Positions 13,987 to 19,649 of a stretch of DNA of 20,250 nt are shown piece by piece (the first letter of the stretch is position 1; each line of letters opens with the position of its first letter). The stretch is from DAIPXZ01 sp036782995 (GTDB lineage Bacteria > Bacillota > Clostridia > Saccharofermentanales > Saccharofermentanaceae): the NCBI GenBank assembly GCA_036782995.1, contig DAIPXZ010000017.1:1-20250 (forward strand), read 5' to 3'. The notes under the pieces were generated by a model that worked only from the letters and a program-made list of their open reading frames with translations, was not told the origin of the DNA and searched no databases. Made by a program: the position numbers and the translations under genes.

Positions 13987-14358
13987 TTATTCAGCCGCAG
14001 TTGTGGCGTCTGTCTCAGCCGCTGTCGTAGCGTCTGTTTCATCGGTGACCTCGGACTCCGTCGCGGAAGTCTCAGCAGTCGTTTCCAAAACAGTGGTCTC
14101 TGTCGGAGCCGCCGTTGTGGTAGCCGTTGTCTCTTCGTTTTGCGTATAGAAGCCGGCCTTATCCAATAAATACTTCGCGCCTGTTCCGATTGCCGTAAGG
14201 AATATAGCAAAGAGGGCGATAACAACCAAAACAACAGCAGAAGTCTGAACGAGCTTCTCCTTTGTCGGCCAAATTACCTTCTTTAATTCATTGCGGATTT
14301 CTTTCAGACGTTGTCCGATGCGCTTGAAGATATTCTTTTTTTGTGTTTTTTCAGCCAT
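13987..14358 (-). CDS. secE: Preprotein translocase subunit SecE with long Thr/Ala/Glu tail
   Basis: The 123-aa protein has the SecE core in residues 1-72. The amphipathic helix with RLKEIRNELKKVIWPTKEKL is the conserved NELKKVxWPT motif, followed by one membrane helix (about 40-62). SecE clamps SecY in the translocon. Gram-positive SecE is normally about 60-75 aa, but here about 50 residues follow, rich in Thr, Ala and Glu and ending in ETDATTAA twice. With N-terminus inside and one helix, this tail should lie outside the membrane. ATG 14358 has GAGGG about 10 bp upstream. It sits between rpmG and nusG, the usual place. Confidence 0.95.
   Translation of the reverse strand: MAEKTQKKNIFKRIGQRLKEIRNELKKVIWPTKEKLVQTSAVVLVVIALFAIFLTAIGTGAKYLLDKAGFYTQNEETTATTTAAPTETTVLETTAETSATESEVTDETDATTAAETDATTAAE
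13991..14038 (-). repeat. 24-bp tandem repeat in the secE tail
   Basis: Two adjacent 24-bp units (13991-14014 and 14015-14038) differ at only four or so bases. Both encode the same ETDATTAA-type eight residues at the very C-terminus. This points to recent duplication. Confidence 0.8.
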
Positions 14359-14411
14359 TGGTCATAACCCTCATTTCGCGTCTCATTCGCTCGAAATAAT
14401 CGATGAAAAGA

Positions 14412-14579
14412 TTACTTGGTTTCCTTATGGTTCGTGTGTTTATGACAGAATGGGCAATACTTCTTGATCTCTAAACGATCAGGGTCGTTCTTCTTGTTCT
14501 TGTAGGTCTGATAGTTTCTTTGTTTGCACTCCTCACAAGCTAATGTCAGCTTGTCGCGGGCTCCTGCCTTGCTTGCCAT
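14412..14579 (-). CDS. rpmG: 50S ribosomal protein L33 (zinc-ribbon form)
   Basis: The 55-aa protein MASKAGARDKLTLACEECKQ continues with NYQTYKNKKN and ends CPFCHKHTNHKETK. The two CxxC pairs (Cys15/Cys18 and Cys42/Cys45) form the zinc ribbon of the C+ type L33. It is a small large-subunit protein near the E site. ATG 14579 is chosen because GGAGG lies 8 bp upstream; an in-frame ATG at 14594 overlaps that site. It is the first gene of the operon rpmG-secE-nusG-rplK-rplA-rplJ-rplL. A small GCATC/GATGC hairpin lies in its leader. Species often have several rpmG copies; only one is seen here. Confidence 0.96.
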   Translation of the reverse strand: MASKAGARDKLTLACEECKQRNYQTYKNKKNDPDRLEIKKYCPFCHKHTNHKETK

Positions 14580-14629
14580 GATGAACACCTCCATAAATTA
14601 AAGCATCTGTGATGCTATTGTTCGCGCAT

Positions 14630-14719
14630 AAAAAAAGACCTTAACGGCGATAGCAAACGAAATGATACCACAGGGTTTGCCTTATGTCAACGAAATCGTT
14701 CAAAAACGCCGTTAAATCT
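14630..14719 (-). terminator. Probable hisE terminator enclosing the rpmG promoter
   Basis: On the minus strand the left arm TTAACGGCG (14707-14715) pairs exactly with CGCCGTTAA (14641-14649), and AGA pairs with TCT beyond a small internal loop. Seven T residues (14630-14636) follow. The 57-nt loop can fold into smaller hairpins and contains the rpmG promoter. Transcripts from hisE have both arms; transcripts from the promoter have only the second arm. Confidence 0.6.
14662..14690 (-). promoter_or_regulatory. Promoter of the rpmG-secE-nusG-rpl operon
   Basis: TTGACA (14685-14690) and TATCAT (14662-14667), read on the minus strand, are exactly 17 bp apart. The likely transcript start is near 14655, giving a leader of about 75 nt before rpmG. 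Confidence 0.85.
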
Positions 14720-14730
14720 TTTCTTGTGAA

Positions 14731-15018
14731 TTATCTCTTTTTCAACTCGTTATCTACGTCTTCGAGAGTGATTCCCATTTCTGCCATCATGACATACAAA
14801 TGGTATTGCAAATCTGCAATTTCGTAGATTGTATTTTCCTTATCGTCCTTGGCTGCAGCGATGATTGTTTCCACCGCCTCTTCGCCCACCTTCTTCAAAA
14901 TCTTATCCATTCCCTTACTAAATAGGTAATTGGTATAAGAACCATCAACAGGATGTACCTTACGGTCAAGAATTATTTCAAATAAGTCTTTGCTCACGTT
15001 TGTGCTATTCGCATCCAT
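14731..15018 (-). CDS. hisE: Phosphoribosyl-ATP pyrophosphatase
   Basis: The 95-aa protein has the all-alpha MazG-like HisE fold. SYTNYLFSKGMDKILKKVGEE (near residues 27-47) is followed by EEAVETIIAAAKDD and YEIADLQYHLYVMMAEMGI, which provide the acidic Mg2+ ligands (Glu46, Glu47, Glu50 and Asp69). It hydrolyses phosphoribosyl-ATP to phosphoribosyl-AMP, the second step of histidine synthesis. AAGGAGG precedes ATG 15018, 15 bp after the HisF/HisI gene, so it is the last gene of the operon. HisE is often fused to HisI; here HisI is fused to HisF instead and HisE stays separate. Confidence 0.95.
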   Translation of the reverse strand: MDANSTNVSKDLFEIILDRKVHPVDGSYTNYLFSKGMDKILKKVGEEAVETIIAAAKDDKENTIYEIADLQYHLYVMMAEMGITLEDVDNELKKR

Positions 15019-15033
15019 GGGATATCCCCCTCC

Positions 15034-16230
15034 TTATTTCGTCATGTCCTTCATGAGCTCGTCCGAAATCTCGCGATAAAAGCAAGTTCGGTTGCCGGTA
15101 TGACATGCCGCGCCTTCTTGGTCACAATAGAATAACAAGGTATCACTGTCACAGTCAAGAAAAACTTGCTTCACATGTTGGAAATGTCCGCTGGTTTCGC
15201 CCTTTTTCCATAAGGAATCGCGGCTTCTAGAATGATAATGCATAATACCGGTCTTGGCCGTATGCACCAGCGCCTCACAATCCATATACGCCATCATTAA
15301 AACGTCCTTGGTGTCGGCATCGACTACGATGGCCGGCACTAAGCCGTTACTATCCTTCTTTAGTGTCTGCCATAAGGAAAGCCCTGCAGAAAGCACGCGC
15401 ACATTCACGCCGCGTCCCAATAGATACGCTTTCAAATCCGAAATTTTGACTTCGCCGAAATGAAAAAGACTCGCGGCCAGCACAGCATCCGCGCCGCCAT
15501 CAACAATACCGTCATAGAAATCGGCAAGACTGCCTGCTCCGCCACTGGCAATGACGGGAACCGAAACAGCGTCTGAAATCATGCGCGTAATGACATTGTC
15601 AAAGCCCGATTTCGTGCCGTCCTTGTCCATGCTGGTAAGAAGAATTTCACCCGCACCCAGCGCAACCGCTTCTTTTGCCCATTCCAGCGCGTCTTTTCCT
15701 GTCGGCTTTGTACCTCCGGCAACGACTACCTCATATCCGGATGGAAAAGAACTGCCACCTTCCATAATGGCATGCTCATCTTCCGCCTTGCCATTTTGTT
15801 GCCCGGCAATCACGACGCGATCACCGGTTCTTTTACGAACGTCAATCGCAACCACAATGCATTGTGAACCGAATCTTTGCGAAGCGCGAGCAATAAATGA
15901 CGGATCCTTGACTGCTGCCGAGTTCAACGAAATCTTATCTGCTCCCGCATTAAGCAAGTCGCGAATATCATCCGTCGTTCGAATGCCGCCGCCTACAGTG
16001 AAAGGAATGAATACTTCATTTGCGACACGCGTTACCATGTCAATCATCGTACCGCGGTTTTCAATCGTCGCCGCAATGTCGAGGAAAACGAGCTCGTCCG
16101 CGCCGGAAAGATTGTATTCCTTGGCGGCCTCAACCGGGTCGCCCGCGTCACGCAAGGAGATGAAGTTGATGCCTTTCACTACGCGCCCGTCTTTGACATC
16201 GAGGCAGGGGATTATTCTTTTGCTAAGCAT
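15034..16230 (-). CDS. hisF: HisF-HisI fusion: imidazole glycerol phosphate synthase cyclase + phosphoribosyl-AMP cyclohydrolase
   Basis: The 398-aa protein joins two enzymes. Residues 1-282 are HisF, a (beta/alpha)8 barrel: MLSKRIIPCLDVKDG with catalytic Asp11, TVGGGIRTTDDI, CIVVAIDV with catalytic Asp130, GAGEILLTSMDKDGTKSGFD and PVIASGGAG. Residues 285-390 are HisI: LVPAIVVDADT, VLMMAYM, HYHSRSRDSLWKKGETSGHF and LDCDSDTLLFYCDQEGAACHTG with metal-binding Asp/Cys. HisF also has about 28 extra residues (137-164) after Asp130. HisF makes IGP and AICAR with HisH; HisI opens the PR-AMP ring. The start overlaps hisA by 19 bp, and an AAAGG lies 13 bp upstream. The ORF is uninterrupted, so this is not a frameshift. 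Confidence 0.95.
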   Translation of the reverse strand: MLSKRIIPCLDVKDGRVVKGINFISLRDAGDPVEAAKEYNLSGADELVFLDIAATIENRGTMIDMVTRVANEVFIPFTVGGGIRTTDDIRDLLNAGADKISLNSAAVKDPSFIARASQRFGSQCIVVAIDVRKRTGDRVVIAGQQNGKAEDEHAIMEGGSSFPSGYEVVVAGGTKPTGKDALEWAKEAVALGAGEILLTSMDKDGTKSGFDNVITRMISDAVSVPVIASGGAGSLADFYDGIVDGGADAVLAASLFHFGEVKISDLKAYLLGRGVNVRVLSAGLSLWQTLKKDSNGLVPAIVVDADTKDVLMMAYMDCEALVHTAKTGIMHYHSRSRDSLWKKGETSGHFQHVKQVFLDCDSDTLLFYCDQEGAACHTGNRTCFYREISDELMKDMTK

Positions 16231-16925
16231 ACGTCCAATCGTACCTTTCCTTCGTAGATGGCTTTCCCGACAATTACGCCGGTGCAACCGCTCGTTTTGA
16301 TTTCATCGATATTTTCTTCACTGCCAATTCCGCCGGAAGCGATAACCGACAGCTTCGTGTTTTCACATAATGTGCGAGTCGCCGCCGTAGCAGGGCCCGT
16401 CAGCATGCCATCTCGTGCGATATCTGTAAAGACAACTGTCTTTGCGCCAATGCTTTCCATCATTTTGGCAAAATCAAGCACCTTCATACCGGAGCCCTTT
16501 GTCCAGCCATCCACTGCAACGTCGCCGTCATGAGCGTCAATCCCGATAGCGATATAGTCACTGTATTGTGACAATGCCTTCTCCGTGAATGCACGGTCTT
16601 TAATGGCCGACGTACCGATTACGCAACGCGTTACACCCACATCTTCAATCCAGCGCTTGAGCGTATCCATGTTGCGAATTCCGCCTCCGGTCTGTACACG
16701 AAGACCTGTTTCCTTTACCACGCGGGCGATGATTGCATGATTGGTGGGAATGCCGCTTTTCGCCGCATCCAGATCGACCATGTGAATCCAAGACGAGCCC
16801 TTCGCCTTAAAATCCTCTGCCATGGAAAAGGGATTATCAGAATAAACCGTCACTTGGTCATATTTGCCTTGCTTCAGGCGCACACATTTGCCACCTAAAA
16901 GGTCAACTGCGGGATAGATAATCAT
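16212..16925 (-). CDS. hisA: ProFAR isomerase
   Basis: The 237-aa protein is a (beta/alpha)8 barrel beginning MIIYPAVDLLGGKCVRLKQG with catalytic Asp8. It has VQTGGGIRNMDTLKRWIEDVG, RCVIGTSAIKD, IAIGIDAHDGDVAVDGWTK with the second Asp, VFTDIARDGML, and IASGGIGSEENI. It converts ProFAR to PRFAR, the step before HisH/HisF. Length is typical. GGAGG lies 8 bp before ATG 16925, which overlaps the hisH stop by 4 bp (ATGA). An upstream in-frame ATG at 17000 would lie deep in hisH and is rejected. The whole set is translationally coupled. Confidence 0.97.
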   Translation of the reverse strand: MIIYPAVDLLGGKCVRLKQGKYDQVTVYSDNPFSMAEDFKAKGSSWIHMVDLDAAKSGIPTNHAIIARVVKETGLRVQTGGGIRNMDTLKRWIEDVGVTRCVIGTSAIKDRAFTEKALSQYSDYIAIGIDAHDGDVAVDGWTKGSGMKVLDFAKMMESIGAKTVVFTDIARDGMLTGPATAATRTLCENTKLSVIASGGIGSEENIDEIKTSGCTGVIVGKAIYEGKVRLDVCLAKE

Positions 16926-17533
16926 GCTCTTGTCCTCCTTGCCCAGCGGTTTAAAATCGATAGTCCGACTTCGCCGCTCTTTTCCGGGTGGAATTGGCAC
17001 GCCGTGATATTATCGTGCGATACCGCGCTGGCATACTCGATGCCGTAAGTCGTCGTAGCCGCCACATCAGCATCATTTTTCGGAATACAATAGTAAGAAT
17101 GAACGAAATAAACATACTCGCCAGCCGAGAAAAGAGAATCATGTACAGTGGTTAAGGAATTCCAGCCGATTTGCGGAACCTTAAGTCCCTGCCCATCGCT
17201 AAACCGAACAACACGTCCCGGAATGAGACCCAAACCATGAACAGGCTGTCCATCCGCAGATTCTTCACTCTCATCAAAAAGCATTTGCATGCCGAGGCAA
17301 ATCCCCATAAAGGGCTTTCCGCTCGCTGCATAATCACGAACCACACAATCCAGGCCCGTTTTCTTGAGCGCGTCCATCGCTTGCGCAATTGCACCGACAC
17401 CCGGCAAAATCACACCACTGGCATTCATAATTATTTCTTTGTCAGCCGTAATCCTGTTTTCAAAGCCCAAATACGATAACGCCTTTGAGACCGAGCCCAG
17501 GTTTCCCATTCCGTAGTCGATTATGGCAATCAT
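16922..17533 (-). CDS. hisH: Imidazole glycerol phosphate synthase glutaminase subunit
   Basis: The 203-aa class I glutamine amidotransferase has the triad Cys79 (FMGICLGMQMLFD), His182 and Glu184 (CQFHPEKSGE). It begins MIAIIDYGMGNLGSVSKAL and has ILPGVGAIAQAMD, the PGVG oxyanion strand. It makes ammonia from glutamine and passes it to HisF. Length is typical. ATG 17533 is preceded by AAGGA and overlaps the purC stop by 4 bp (ATGA). An upstream in-frame ATG at 17566 lies inside purC and is rejected. The C-terminal end overlaps the hisA start. Confidence 0.97.
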   Translation of the reverse strand: MIAIIDYGMGNLGSVSKALSYLGFENRITADKEIIMNASGVILPGVGAIAQAMDALKKTGLDCVVRDYAASGKPFMGICLGMQMLFDESEESADGQPVHGLGLIPGRVVRFSDGQGLKVPQIGWNSLTTVHDSLFSAGEYVYFVHSYYCIPKNDADVAATTTYGIEYASAVSHDNITACQFHPEKSGEVGLSILNRWARRTRA

Positions 17534-18423
17534 TCGATATCCTTCCCTGTCAGCTTGGAATAGCATTCACGATACTTTTCTGCCGTCTTCTCAATAATTT
17601 CATCCGGAAGCTTCGGTGCCGGATATGTCTTATCCCAATCCAGCGTCTCGAGCCATTCGCGTAAGTATTGCTTATCGAAGCTCTTTTGCGCACGACCCGG
17701 CTCATAATCCGAAAGATCCCAGAAACGCGATGAATCCGGAGTAAACATCTCATCAGCAATGACGAGCTTCCCGTCAATCTTACCGAACTCGAACTTCGTA
17801 TCGGCAAGAATCAATCCGCGCGTCAACGCATATTCGGAAACCTTATTATAAAGAGCAATCGTATTATCACGAAGTGCATTGGCATCTTCTTCACCGAGAA
17901 GCTTCACCAATTCTTCAAAAGAAATATTCATATCATGACCTTCATCGGCCTTCGTTGAAGGAGTGAACATTGGTTCCGGAAGCTTATCTCCCTGACGCAT
18001 ACCGGCAGGCATCTTCACGCCGCTGATTGTACCGGTTGCCTTATACTCTTTCAAAGCGGAGCCCTCAAGATAACCGCGAACAATACATTCTGCCGGGAGC
18101 ATATCCACCTTCTTCACCCACATTGAACGACCCTTAAGCTGTTCGGCATAGCGGTCGAGCCCCATCGGGTAATCCTTCGGATTCGTCGAAATCACATGAT
18201 TCGGAATAATATCCTTCGTAAAATCGAACCAGAAAGCGGAAATCGAACTTAATACCTTACCCTTATCCGGAATACACTCTTCAAAAACAACATCAAAAGC
18301 TGAAATGCGGTCTGTAACAACCATTAAAAGTGAATCACCTAAATCATAGACATTTCTAACCTTGCCCTTAATAAAAACCGGCAAATCAATATAATCCGTA
18401 TCACGTTGCACATTCTTATTCAT
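17530..18423 (-). CDS. purC: SAICAR synthetase
   Basis: The 297-aa protein has the SAICAR synthetase signatures: GKVRNVYDLGDSLLMVVTDR (ATP lid), RISAFDVVFEECIPDKGKVL, PAECIVRGYLEGSALKEYK, DEGHDMNISFEE and ILADTKFEFGKIDGKLVIADE, then TPDSSRFW. It joins aspartate to CAIR in purine synthesis. The length is typical of the long form, somewhat longer than the 240-aa type. ATG 18423 has AAAGGAG 8 bp upstream; an upstream in-frame ATG at 18507 falls in the promoter. The gene leads the operon and overlaps hisH by 4 bp, joining purine and histidine synthesis. Confidence 0.97.
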   Translation of the reverse strand: MNKNVQRDTDYIDLPVFIKGKVRNVYDLGDSLLMVVTDRISAFDVVFEECIPDKGKVLSSISAFWFDFTKDIIPNHVISTNPKDYPMGLDRYAEQLKGRSMWVKKVDMLPAECIVRGYLEGSALKEYKATGTISGVKMPAGMRQGDKLPEPMFTPSTKADEGHDMNISFEELVKLLGEEDANALRDNTIALYNKVSEYALTRGLILADTKFEFGKIDGKLVIADEMFTPDSSRFWDLSDYEPGRAQKSFDKQYLREWLETLDWDKTYPAPKLPDEIIEKTAEKYRECYSKLTGKDIE

Positions 18424-18477
18424 AATCCACACTCCTTTAGCATTACGCTTGCTTTGCATCCTTGTAAAGCATAGGTC

Positions 18478-18507
18478 ATTGTAGCAAAAACAGCCTACTC
18501 TTGTCAC
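18478..18507 (-). promoter_or_regulatory. Promoter of the purC-his operon
   Basis: On the minus strand GTGACA (18502-18507) and TACAAT (18478-18483) are 18 bp apart. The -35 directly abuts the U-tract of the upstream gene's terminator. The leader before purC is about 50 nt, too short for a known purine riboswitch with an expression platform. Confidence 0.65.
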
Positions 18508-18508
18508 G

Positions 18509-18532
18509 AAAAACGCCTGTTTTTTCTCAGGC
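18509..18532 (-). terminator. Terminator of the 18527-18916 gene
   Basis: GCCTG/CAGGC (5 bp, 8-nt A-rich loop) is followed on the minus strand by GTTTTT. The left arm overlaps the stop codon of the gene. The stem is short, so termination may be partial, with read-through into purC. Confidence 0.6.
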
Positions 18533-18916
18533 CTCGCCTAAAATCTCCATCATGTCAAATTCATCGATAAACATAGAGATTTCTGTCGACAAATTGCCCG
18601 AAATCATACCGATAATCATATCCAGCGCAATACCGTCATCAGACATCTCCGCATAACAACGCAATAAGGTAATATCCTCTTCGTGAACCGTCTCCACCTC
18701 ATCCTCATCACGCGTATAACCATTCGATTGCAAATTCATGTAAACCGAATGCTTCATTGTCTCCAGCCAATCGATTCTCTTTTTTAGCTCATTCATACGC
18801 GAATTGAATTCATCTTCGCCGCTCGCCTGCGCCATCACTTTTACCTTGTTGCCCCATACAACCAGCGGGACCTCATACGCTTCAAACTCGTCATTATAGG
18901 GATACTGTTCGGACAT
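18527..18916 (-). CDS. Unrecognised acidic 129-aa protein
   Basis: I do not recognise the family. The protein is soluble, very acidic and Met/Glu/Asp-rich. Residues 15-28 look like a beta-hairpin (VPLVVWGNKVKVMA), 36-60 an amphipathic helix (FNSRMNELKKRIDWLETMK), and 75-127 helical with ISGNLSTEISMFIDEFDMMEIL. There is no signal peptide, membrane segment or obvious active site. AAGGAAGG precedes ATG 18916. A TATAAT (18947-18952, minus strand) provides a -10 near the start. It is transcribed divergently from trmO, and its terminator abuts the purC promoter. Confidence 0.75.
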   Translation of the reverse strand: MSEQYPYNDEFEAYEVPLVVWGNKVKVMAQASGEDEFNSRMNELKKRIDWLETMKHSVYMNLQSNGYTRDEDEVETVHEEDITLLRCYAEMSDDGIALDMIIGMISGNLSTEISMFIDEFDMMEILGEA

Positions 18917-18946
18917 AAATCATACCTTCCTTTTCGTAATGCTTCT

Positions 18947-18986
18947 ATTATACTTCTTGCGCCAAGAAAATGACCATGTATATAAT
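18947..18986. promoter_or_regulatory. Divergent promoter region with palindrome
   Basis: A leftward TATAAT (18947-18952) and a rightward TATAAT (18981-18986, with weak TTGCGC 18 bp upstream) flank the inverted repeat TTCTTG-cgc-CAAGAA (18954-18968). The repeat overlaps the rightward -35 and the leftward spacer, the place of an operator for both genes. Neither -35 is strong. Confidence 0.5.
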
Positions 18987-19027
18987 AATATGGTAATTGA
19001 AACATGTGCGAAAGGATGTGACCTGCT

Positions 19028-19483
19028 ATGAACGAAATCATTTTGAAACCTATCGCCACCGTAAATAATGATGTCACAGTAAGTAAAGTGATCGACTGGG
19101 GCAAGGATATTTCTACCATCGTACTCGAACCTGAATACATAGGCGGATTTAAAGGACTCGATGCTTTCTCCCACTGCATTATCCTTTACTATTTAAGTGA
19201 AGCAGCTTATGACCCTGCCATCCATTTACAGCGTCATGCTCACAACCTAGACAGTTTTCCTCTAAATGGTATTTTTGCACAGCGCTCTAAAAACCGCCCA
19301 AACACCATTGGCATGACTTCCGTTGAAATCATTGAGGTCCGCGAAAATGCCCTCGTCGTAAAAGGCCTCGATGCACTAAATGGCACACCCATTCTCGATA
19401 TCAAGCCCTACTACCCTCAATATGATCGCCGCGATGCGACCGTACCGAACTGGGTAAATGAGCTGATGAAAGAATACTTTTAA
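19028..19483 (+). CDS. trmO: tRNA (t6A37) methyltransferase TrmO-like protein (UPF0066)
   Basis: The 151-aa protein has the YaeB/TrmO fold signatures: LKPIATVNND at the start, GFKGLDAFSHCIILYYL, GIFAQRSKNRPNTIGMTSVEII, VVKGLDALNGTPILDIKPYYPQYDR. The characterised E. coli enzyme methylates N6-threonylcarbamoyladenosine at position 37 of ACY-decoding tRNA, using SAM. This form is short: it stops soon after the first domain and lacks the C-terminal extension of E. coli TsaA/TrmO, as in many Gram-positive and archaeal members. AAAGG lies 12 bp before ATG 19028, a long spacing. A strong terminator follows. Confidence 0.9.
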   Translation: MNEIILKPIATVNNDVTVSKVIDWGKDISTIVLEPEYIGGFKGLDAFSHCIILYYLSEAAYDPAIHLQRHAHNLDSFPLNGIFAQRSKNRPNTIGMTSVEIIEVRENALVVKGLDALNGTPILDIKPYYPQYDRRDATVPNWVNELMKEYF

Positions 19484-19528
19484 GGTTAACAATATCGATA
19501 AACAAGGAATATCGTTCGCATATTCATG

Positions 19529-19555
19529 ATAAAGCACCGCTATGCGGTGCTTTAT
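19529..19555 (+). terminator. Terminator of trmO
   Basis: A 12-bp stem ATAAAGCACCGC/GCGGTGCTTTAT with a TAT loop lies 45 bp after the stop. It is followed by TGTT; the tail merges with the left half of the biotin-operator-like sequence. Confidence 0.88.
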
Positions 19556-19589
19556 TGTTAACCCGCGTTTGCCGATTTGTGGTTGACAA
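19555..19589. promoter_or_regulatory. Candidate BirA (biotin repressor) operator
   Basis: TTGTTAACC (19555-19563) and GGTTGACAA (19581-19589) are inverted half-sites with one mismatch, 17 bp apart. The known BirA box is TTGTNAACC-N14-16-GGTTNACAA, so the half-sites fit and the spacing is about one base long. The right half overlaps the bioY -35 box. Bound BirA-biotinyl-AMP would block RNA polymerase. It precedes bioY, a common BirA target. Confidence 0.82.
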
Positions 19590-19611
19590 TCATTTCCAAC
19601 GGTGCTATTCT
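19583..19611 (+). promoter_or_regulatory. Promoter of bioY
   Basis: TTGACA (19583-19588) and TATTCT (19606-19611) are 17 bp apart, with TGC before the -10 as an extended element. The -35 lies within the BirA-like right half-site. Confidence 0.8.
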
Positions 19612-19649
19612 TCACCCCGAAGAAAACGACAACTGCAAAGGGGATACTC

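Noticed and set aside
15551..16300. 249-aa plus-strand frame
   Set aside because: Entirely antisense to the HisF part of the fusion gene, with low-complexity Ser/Pro content and no motifs.
18424..18477. A purine or T-box riboswitch before purC
   Set aside because: The leader from the promoter to the ribosome binding site is only about 50 nt and shows no aptamer core.
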